Part shown: in pieces, positions 1 to 5,151 of the stretch
Numbering within the stretch: position 1 is the stretch's first letter
How the letters are laid out: each line of letters opens with the position of its first letter
Assembly: GCA_017457555.1 (NCBI GenBank)
Contig: JAFTHG010000036.1
Coordinates: 1-7,725, forward strand
DNA from: Kiritimatiellia bacterium
GTDB taxonomy: Bacteria > Verrucomicrobiota > Kiritimatiellia > RFP12 > DVOR01
Reading direction: 5' to 3'
DNA length: 7,725 nt
The notes under the pieces: model-generated
What the model was told of the DNA's origin: nothing
Databases searched by the model: none
The model's input: only the letters and a program-made list of their open reading frames with translations
Position numbers and translations under genes: made by a program

Positions 1-2
1 AA

Positions 3-52
3 AAAAGAAATGCAGTCAATCTGTCTCGGACGGAGTGAGCTGCATTTCCTTT
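3..52 (-). repeat. Inverted repeat with T-run; possible minus-strand terminator
   Basis: Arms 3-15 and 40-52 are complementary over 13 bases with one mismatch (core GAAATGCAG at 7-15, CTGCATTTC at 40-48) and enclose a 24-base loop. Read on the minus strand, the second arm runs into TTTTTT (positions 6-1). This could be an intrinsic terminator for a gene to the left that is read leftwards, or the end of a small dispersed element. The stem is AT-rich and the loop is long, so neither role is secure. Confidence 0.35.
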
Positions 53-86
53 AGCGTCTTTGCGGTGAAAATAGGTGGCACGTCGT

Positions 87-130
87 GGGACTGTCAGTGT
101 GGGCGGCTGCGCCGCAGGACTGCCAGGCAG
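87..130. repeat. Cluster of short GC-rich palindromes and a direct repeat
   Basis: GCGGC-TGC-GCCGC at 103-115 and CTGCC-A-GGCAG at 120-130 are perfect small hairpins. GGACTGTCAG (88-97) and GGACTGCCAG (117-126) are ten-base direct repeats with one mismatch. The block is much more GC-rich than the AT-rich stretch that follows it. This looks like an intergenic palindromic (REP-like) element, and I see no coding potential in it. It could also form structure in a transcript entering from the left. Confidence 0.35.
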
Positions 131-211
131 GAAGAAAGCATAAAATACTAACCAACAATCGTAACAGTTGTACGCAGGATGACAAAAAATACATAGCTAT
201 TTCAATTTTTA

Positions 212-241
212 TTGCAATGAAAAAAACGCCTTTGTTACTAT
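212..241 (+). promoter_or_regulatory. Candidate sigma70-type promoter for the five-gene operon
   Basis: TTGCAA (212-217) and TACTAT (236-241) each match four of six bases of the -35 and -10 consensus, with an 18-base spacer. They lie in the AT-rich stretch just before gene 1, so transcription would start about 35 bases before the ATG at 284. This is the only AT-rich, non-coding interval ahead of the operon. The match is moderate, and AT-rich DNA gives chance matches; TTGTAC (168-173) with TACATA (190-195) is a weaker alternative. Confidence 0.3.
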
Positions 242-272
242 TATTTGTTGTATGAGTTAATAACCATTGAAT

Positions 273-276
273 GGAG
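273..276 (+). promoter_or_regulatory. Ribosome binding site that sets the gene 1 start
   Basis: GGAG sits seven bases before the ATG at 284. The longer reading frame could begin at TTG 245, but that start has no Shine-Dalgarno site. It would also place 13 mostly non-basic residues ahead of a canonical signal peptide, so 284 is preferred. Confidence 0.6.
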
Positions 277-283
277 TTTGGCT

Positions 284-1978
284 ATGCGCTCAAAACTACT
301 CCTGTCACTTTGTTCTTTGCTGGCGCTTGGAACACTCTTTGCGGCAGATGAAGCCGTATCCATTTCACAGTCGGTCACCATTACAAAGGGCTGGAATGCC
401 ATTTACATTAATGTCATTCCTCAGCACTCGGCCGATGAACTCTTTGAATCGTGGCCGACGGACTCCATCTCGGTGTATCGCACAATCAGCGTCAATGATA
501 TTGGCGCATTGCAGAATGGCTCAACAACACCGCCAACGCGTTACGCTGTGTGGCATCGTGACAATGCCACGGCTTCCTCTTTTGTGACGCTACCCGGTGA
601 TAGTGTATTGGTCTTCAAGGCGAGCGACAATTACTCCACCACCGTCACTGGTACACCGATTGCCCGACAGATGATTTGGGAAAATGGAGCAACTGCGACG
701 AACTACTTCGGCATTTCCGCCGGAAGCGCAGAGCCGACTATCGCGGACTATTTTTCCGGATTACCAACAGAAGCCTCTGTCACCTACCAAATGTTGAGCG
801 GTACAGAGGACGTACCCAAGTTGATTGCCCGTTCATCAACGACGAAATTAAAATCCGGCAATGCGTTGCTTATCCAGAATGTGAAATCAGGGATCTGGTC
901 TGGTGTGTTCAGTTTGACGCCACGTTACGGTGTTGATTTTGGTGCACACCAAACGGTTTCCTCGCTTTCAATTACCAATCGTTCCTTAACCAAACAAACG
1001 ATCTCTGTAACGCTGAATGGCAAAGATGGCACCGGCTCCCCCGCGCTCCAACTCTACTATTGCGATACATTGCAGATGGATGCTGATGCCTGGCAGGAAC
1101 TGACAGCGAGCACCCCCATTTCAAAGGAATTAGCCCCTGACGAAACGTGGTATCTGACGCTGGGATTAGATCGCCGTGGATTTGATGGAAGCGGCGAAGT
1201 GCGGGCCGGTGTGCTCACCGTTGCGAGTGGTGCCAACGCCTACCATCAGGAGCAAATCCCGATTATTGCCAAGGCGTATACGCTGCAATCTGAGATTGAT
1301 GGTAAGAAATGGCCCAACGGCCTTTGGCTTTTAGAAGCGCAAATGGACACCGTAACACGCATTGTTTCCACAGATGGATCGGTTGAACACGATACGCCGA
1401 CCGCCTCAAAGATGCCCGTACGCCTTTTAATGTACGTGGATGATCAGCAACAAATGACCTTGCTCCAACGTGTGACGCTGGCAACGCTCGGTGACGAAGG
1501 TGTTAAACAGGTACAAATCCTCTATGGACCAACGGCGGTAACGCCGGGCGATGAAACCGACAGCATCCGCCTCTCCACCCCCTTGATGCCGGTGGATGTG
1601 CCGAAAGTCAATGTTACTGGCACTTTTTTGGGCAGTGGCACAGCCACTTTCACCGTAGGCGCAGAATCCCCCTCCAATCCGTGGAAACACGCCTATCATC
1701 CCGAACATGACGGTTTGGACTGGGATTTTAAAGACAAAGCTCCTTCCGGCGACACCTTCGCCAACTACAAGGAGTCTGTAAAACCCGAGTTGTGGAGTGT
1801 TCACAACCAATTGGAGTTTCTCTGGGACATTCCTAAGGCCGAGTGGATCCCGGAAGAATACTACACCGGCACACTGAAATGGACCATTTCGGGCTTGCGC
1901 CACGAAGCCCCTATCCTCGTCCGCGGTCCCTTTACCTTCCGCCGTATTCTTGTTTCCCCAACCTATCAGGAGAACTGA
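284..1978 (+). CDS. Secreted beta-rich surface protein, PVC-type, function unknown
   Basis: This encodes 564 aa, first in the operon. Residues 1-20 are a typical Sec signal peptide (MRSK, then a Leu-rich core, with likely cleavage after LFA or FAA) and there is no lipobox. Recognisable blocks are GWNAIYINV (about 36-44), followed by a stretch ending in VYRT (about 63); GLWLLEAQ (346-353); RLLMYVDD (380-387); and YHPEHDGLDWDF (471-482), with the chain ending in a beta-like FTFRRIL. No catalytic motif, transmembrane anchor or PEP-CTERM tail is visible. From memory, the GWN, RLL-VD and YHPxHD blocks occur in large extracellular proteins of Verrucomicrobia-like bacteria, often with LamG domains. 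I do not know their function. The stop is one base before gene 2, so the two are probably translationally coupled. A structural or adhesive role outside the cytoplasm is inferred only from export and context. Confidence 0.85.
   Translation: MRSKLLLSLCSLLALGTLFAADEAVSISQSVTITKGWNAIYINVIPQHSADELFESWPTDSISVYRTISVNDIGALQNGSTTPPTRYAVWHRDNATASSFVTLPGDSVLVFKASDNYSTTVTGTPIARQMIWENGATATNYFGISAGSAEPTIADYFSGLPTEASVTYQMLSGTEDVPKLIARSSTTKLKSGNALLIQNVKSGIWSGVFSLTPRYGVDFGAHQTVSSLSITNRSLTKQTISVTLNGKDGTGSPALQLYYCDTLQMDADAWQELTASTPISKELAPDETWYLTLGLDRRGFDGSGEVRAGVLTVASGANAYHQEQIPIIAKAYTLQSEIDGKKWPNGLWLLEAQMDTVTRIVSTDGSVEHDTPTASKMPVRLLMYVDDQQQMTLLQRVTLATLGDEGVKQVQILYGPTAVTPGDETDSIRLSTPLMPVDVPKVNVTGTFLGSGTATFTVGAESPSNPWKHAYHPEHDGLDWDFKDKAPSGDTFANYKESVKPELWSVHNQLEFLWDIPKAEWIPEEYYTGTLKWTISGLRHEAPILVRGPFTFRRILVSPTYQEN
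1968..1973 (+). promoter_or_regulatory. Ribosome binding site of gene 2 inside the end of gene 1
   Basis: AGGAGA lies within the last codons of gene 1, six bases before ATG 1980, and the gene 1 stop (1976-1978) falls between them. This arrangement favours translational coupling. It also argues against the earlier in-frame start at 1950, which lies within gene 1 and would spoil the signal peptide. Confidence 0.6.
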
Positions 1979-1979
1979 G

Positions 1980-3020
1980 ATGAAACGCCTCCTCTTTGCC
2001 GCCCTCATCGCCCTCTGTGCCAACACATTACCTGCGCTTGACTATACGGTTTCCGTTGCGATTCCCTCGGATTTGTTAAACGCGTCTGTACAACTTTATA
2101 TGGACGTACAAGTTTTCGCAGACCTTTGCATCAATGATATGCGTGTTGCAAGATCGCCTTCTATACGTTTAAATCCGACCCGTGACACTCCCTCTGCCAC
2201 CTTTGTTTTTAGCGACATTCAAGATGCATTTGTGGACATCACTCGCCCCAACAATAACGACTCACGTGTCGAAGTTGTCTATTACTACACTCTACAGGGA
2301 GGTGTTTCCAAGACAGAATTCGCACGCCAACGCGTCCCTGCCGTCGCCTATGCCGTGATTGCAGACACCGTTGAAAATGCCATTGGCGATTTTACTGTGA
2401 GCGGCACGCTGACAGCAAAGCGAATCAATGCTCACAAACAAACGGAACTGACATTAACCGGGACCAGTAATCAAACAGACACACTTTCAGCCAAGACATT
2501 GACCTCCAAAGCATTAGCCGTCAATCAAAATATTACAGCAACCACCACGACGCTCTCTGGTGAAGCTACCTTCAAGGGCAAGCTTGTCGGCCTCGGCACA
2601 ATTCCCATTGGCTCAATTATTCTCTTTACGTCAGCGACTACCCCCGGCGACAACTGGCAATTATGCGATGGATCTCCAATTACCGAAGGCCCCTTTGCCG
2701 GACAAAAAACACCTAACTTAAATGGACGATTCCCACGGGCAACCACGGATTACGCAACCGTTGGCACCACGGGAGGCGCCAGTAGCGTCACCCTCAAACT
2801 GGAAAACATCCCAGCACATACGCACCAGTATACGCTCACAGAGCCCTATTCAATTACCGCTAACATGAAAGGTGCATCACAATCCAGTTCCGGCGGAAGC
2901 GACTGGATTAGCGGAGGCGATAAGACATTCACCTCAAGCTCTGCGGGGAGCAGTTCGCCAAGTTCCTTTCCCCTTTTGCCACCCTTTGTGGCAACTCAGT
3001 TTTACATCCGCATCAAGTAA
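1980..3020 (+). CDS. Secreted tail-collar-domain protein (paralogue A)
   Basis: This encodes 346 aa. Residues 1-19 form a Sec signal peptide (MKRLLFAALIALCANTLPA, cleavage probably before LDY); Cys13 is preceded by Leu and does not make a lipobox. Residues 20-118 are a beta-rich domain unlike those of the next two genes. VPAVAYAVIAD (119-129) matches the linker that ends their N-domains. A Thr/Ser-rich middle (about 135-205, e.g. FTVSGTLTA) resembles a fibre shaft. The C-terminal domain is collar-like: IPIGSIILF (208-216), WQLCDG (226-231), TPNLNGRFP (244-252), GTTGGASSVTL, AHTH (279-282), a Ser/Gly-rich loop, and the closing LLPPFVATQFYIRI (332-345). In T4 gp12 the equivalent His-x-His pairs from three chains bind zinc; a metal-tied trimer here is an inference. 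The signal peptide argues against a prophage gene. It is probably a surface fibre tip or adhesin. Confidence 0.88.
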   Translation: MKRLLFAALIALCANTLPALDYTVSVAIPSDLLNASVQLYMDVQVFADLCINDMRVARSPSIRLNPTRDTPSATFVFSDIQDAFVDITRPNNNDSRVEVVYYYTLQGGVSKTEFARQRVPAVAYAVIADTVENAIGDFTVSGTLTAKRINAHKQTELTLTGTSNQTDTLSAKTLTSKALAVNQNITATTTTLSGEATFKGKLVGLGTIPIGSIILFTSATTPGDNWQLCDGSPITEGPFAGQKTPNLNGRFPRATTDYATVGTTGGASSVTLKLENIPAHTHQYTLTEPYSITANMKGASQSSSGGSDWISGGDKTFTSSSAGSSSPSSFPLLPPFVATQFYIRIK

Positions 3021-3040
3021 TCGCTCCGGAGGATGTTTCT

Positions 3041-4075
3041 ATGAAAATACTGTCGCTTATCACCCTTCTCTCGCTGACCACGATCCTCTTGGCTGCCGAG
3101 AAACAACAGCCCACGATCACCTATCAGGGACGATTGCAGACCACTTCGGGCACATCTACACTGTTGAACCAAACCATCCCCATACGCTTCGCCCTCTATA
3201 CGCAGGCAGAAGGCGGCACAGCTCTGTGGCGAGAAACGGTTGCAGTTACCCCTACTGAAACAGGTTTCTTCACGGCGACGCTCTTTGAAGGCTGTGGTTC
3301 CAAAATTGACACCACCAGTAAAACCTTTGCCGAAGCACTCATCCAGGGACGCGATAACAACGGATTATGGTTGGGCTTAACCATTGGAGAAGGCAGCACC
3401 AAAGAACTCATACCGCGCCATGCAATCGGTATTGTGCCACAAGCACATCGGGCTCGTTTCACCTATCGTGCACCCCACAATTTTGACGTGCCCAACGCCT
3501 TAACCGCAGCTAAACTGGATGCAACCGTCATTGACACCCCAACCTGTAACATCAATACAGACAATGGTTCGTTCTCTGTCACCGAACTGGATATCCGCGA
3601 CACCCTTACTGCCGAAGCACTCACCGCTGACGGTACCATTGACGCATTGGATCACCTGATCCTGCGCGGAACGGTGACCTCTCCGGATCTCGTCCCTATG
3701 GGGGCGGTCATCCTCTGGTATGGCAATAAAGATGCGCTTCCGGAAGGATGGGAAATCTGTGGAGAATTAAGTGGACGTTTCCCAATGGGTGCAAATGATT
3801 CCTATAAAGTCGGCACCACAGGCGGCAGTGCATCGGTCACATTGACACTTTCGCAAATGCCGTCCCATACCCACACCTTACACTATACAGACCCGAACTC
3901 TATCTCCGGATATACCGCACTTGCCACCGATGTTGACTGGAACGAAGAAACATGGGTCGGCGAGAGCACCAAAACCGTCACACTTGAGGCAAATAGTCCC
4001 AGTGGTCAAGCATTCAACCGCTTGCCTCCCTATAAAGCGCTGTATTACATCCGGCGCACGACATCTACGAAATAA
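3041..4075 (+). CDS. Secreted tail-collar-domain protein (paralogue B)
   Basis: This encodes 344 aa, with the ATG preceded by GGAGGA (3028-3033). Residues 1-19 are a Sec signal peptide ending in LLAA. The N-domain is a widespread secreted-bacterial module: ITYQGRL (26-32), IRFALYTQAEGG (48-59), LWRE (62-65), LWLGLTIGEG (109-118) and VPQAHRA (132-138). The middle (about 145-215) is rich in Thr, Asp and Leu with short strand-like repeats, probably a shaft. The collar-type C-domain runs from VPMGAVILW (218-226) through WEICGE (237-242), GRFPMGAND, VGTTGGSASVTL and SHTHTLH (about 275-281) to RLPPYKALYYIRR. The usual DGS/TPNL segment between the Cys and GRFP is missing compared with its two neighbours, so its fold may be trimmed or its partners may differ. 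It lies 20 bases after gene 2 and is probably co-translated with it. A role as an extracellular fibre or adhesin is inferred; the binding target is unknown. Confidence 0.88.
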   Translation: MKILSLITLLSLTTILLAAEKQQPTITYQGRLQTTSGTSTLLNQTIPIRFALYTQAEGGTALWRETVAVTPTETGFFTATLFEGCGSKIDTTSKTFAEALIQGRDNNGLWLGLTIGEGSTKELIPRHAIGIVPQAHRARFTYRAPHNFDVPNALTAAKLDATVIDTPTCNINTDNGSFSVTELDIRDTLTAEALTADGTIDALDHLILRGTVTSPDLVPMGAVILWYGNKDALPEGWEICGELSGRFPMGANDSYKVGTTGGSASVTLTLSQMPSHTHTLHYTDPNSISGYTALATDVDWNEETWVGESTKTVTLEANSPSGQAFNRLPPYKALYYIRRTTSTK

Positions 4076-4080
4076 TCAAC

Positions 4081-4086
4081 AGGAGG
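4081..4086 (+). promoter_or_regulatory. Perfect Shine-Dalgarno site of gene 4
   Basis: AGGAGG lies six bases before ATG 4093 in the 17-base gap after gene 3. It is the strongest ribosome binding site in the operon and suggests efficient translation of the third collar paralogue. Confidence 0.6.
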
Positions 4087-4092
4087 TTTCCA

Positions 4093-5139
4093 ATGAGATA
4101 CACGCTTCTCCTACTTGCCAGCCTTTTCATCCTCCCAAAGCTTTATGCAACCCTTGCCTTTGCCTACCACGGTTCGTTGAAAGAAGCCAATGGAGCTGAC
4201 TTCAACCTCAGCACCTGGAACAACCGCCCCGAAACAGAGCGCACATTCATCTTTGCACTTTACAATGTGCCCACCAGTGGCGAAGCGCTTTGGTCGGTCA
4301 CCTTCTCCGGTGCAGAGGGCATTGTTATTCCCGATGCCAACGGTATTTTCACCGTTGACCTGAATGACGGTATTGCAAGAGATGGCACCCCAGCCACTTT
4401 CTTTGACATCCTCTCACAAAACGATACCACTTCACTCTATCTGGGCATCACTGTAGGCGAAGGGACGCAAGAACTCTCCCCGCGTCAACAAATTCTTACC
4501 GTTCCCTATGCTGCCAGTGCTCTCTATGCTGAAGGCGATGCTCAGAATTTCAGCGTGGCTGGTACAACCTCCACAACGGATTTAATCGCGAATGAAGTTC
4601 GCGTGACCGACATTCAGGTCACTCACGATACGACCGTCAGCAATGAGATGACCGTTACCCATGTTGAAACGGAAACACTGACAATCACGCAAGCTGCCAC
4701 CTTTATGGATGATGTCACAGCAACGACCATCTCCGGTGCCGGGACCATTCCAATCGGCGGCATCGTCCCTTTCTTTGGTGCAGATATTCCCAATGGCTGG
4801 GCGCTCTGTGATGGCACCAATGGCACACCCAATTTAACCGACTACTTCATCATCGGTGCAGATGGCGGCTCCTACCCAACAGGTGCCACAGGAGGCGCAT
4901 CCAACGTAACACTGAAAGCAGAAAACCTCCCCTCGCATACCCACTCGCATACACGAAAAATTTACAGTTCGTTGTACAACTTCTGGGGTGAAGAAAGAGA
5001 TAGCGGATGGGATCGTTGGAGCCAACGCAACACGGTCACACGCACGAGTTCCTCCGGGGATAGCCTCTCATCCTCACCCAAATCCTTCTCGATCCTCCCC
5101 CCTTACGTCTATCTACGCTACATTATGCGGACGCAATAA
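4093..5139 (+). CDS. Secreted tail-collar-domain protein (paralogue C)
   Basis: This encodes 348 aa. The signal peptide is residues 1-19 (core LLLLASLFILPK, likely cleavage after LYA). The N-domain is a longer version of the paralogue B module: FAYHGSL (23-29, the counterpart of ITYQGRL), FALYN (54-58), LWS (66-68), LYLGITVGEG (115-124) and VPYAASALYA (137-146). The middle (about 150-215) is a Thr/Val-rich run of short strands, e.g. NFSVAGTT and VETETLTITQA, consistent with a beta-helical or coiled fibre shaft. The collar domain has IPIGGIVPFF (219-228), WALCDG (236-241), TPNL (245-248), GATGGASNVTL, PSHTHSHTR with His at 282, 284 and 286, a Trp/Arg-rich loop, and ILPPYVYLRYIMR at the end. 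The extra His extends the metal-binding-type HxH motif. It is best read as a surface-exported fibre-tip protein; its ligand is unknown. Confidence 0.88.
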   Translation: MRYTLLLLASLFILPKLYATLAFAYHGSLKEANGADFNLSTWNNRPETERTFIFALYNVPTSGEALWSVTFSGAEGIVIPDANGIFTVDLNDGIARDGTPATFFDILSQNDTTSLYLGITVGEGTQELSPRQQILTVPYAASALYAEGDAQNFSVAGTTSTTDLIANEVRVTDIQVTHDTTVSNEMTVTHVETETLTITQAATFMDDVTATTISGAGTIPIGGIVPFFGADIPNGWALCDGTNGTPNLTDYFIIGADGGSYPTGATGGASNVTLKAENLPSHTHSHTRKIYSSLYNFWGEERDSGWDRWSQRNTVTRTSSSGDSLSSSPKSFSILPPYVYLRYIMRTQ

Positions 5140-5143
5140 GGAG
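5138..5143 (+). promoter_or_regulatory. Ribosome binding site of gene 5 overlapping the gene 4 stop
   Basis: AAGGAG shares its first two bases with the TAA of gene 4 (5137-5139) and lies eight bases before ATG 5152. It supports that start and tight coupling with gene 4. Confidence 0.55.
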
Positions 5144-5151
5144 TTTGAAAC

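Noticed and set aside
245..283. Upstream TTG start for gene 1
   Set aside because: It has no Shine-Dalgarno site and would put 13 residues before a canonical signal peptide. ATG 284 has GGAG at the right distance.
1..283. Protein-coding remnant in the leader
   Set aside because: No frame on either strand gives a coherent protein. The content is palindromes followed by an AT-rich promoter-like stretch.
1427..2026. Long minus-strand open frame (199 codons) opposite gene 1
   Set aside because: It is antisense to a well-supported coding region, gives a low-complexity Arg/Gly-rich peptide with no recognisable motif, and has no convincing ribosome binding site. It is a shadow of gene 1.
2001..2030. 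Lipoprotein signal in gene 2 (Cys13)
   Set aside because: The residue before the Cys is Leu rather than Gly, Ala or Ser, so the lipobox is not satisfied. A signal peptidase I site after LPA fits better.
2811..5100. Diversity-generating retroelement acting on the collar loops
   Set aside because: Variable tip loops suggested it, but there is no reverse transcriptase, template repeat or near-identical variable repeat in the window.
1980..5139. Prophage tail-fibre module
   Set aside because: All three collar proteins have signal peptides and no baseplate, tail, lysis or integrase genes flank them. Their neighbours are large secreted proteins.
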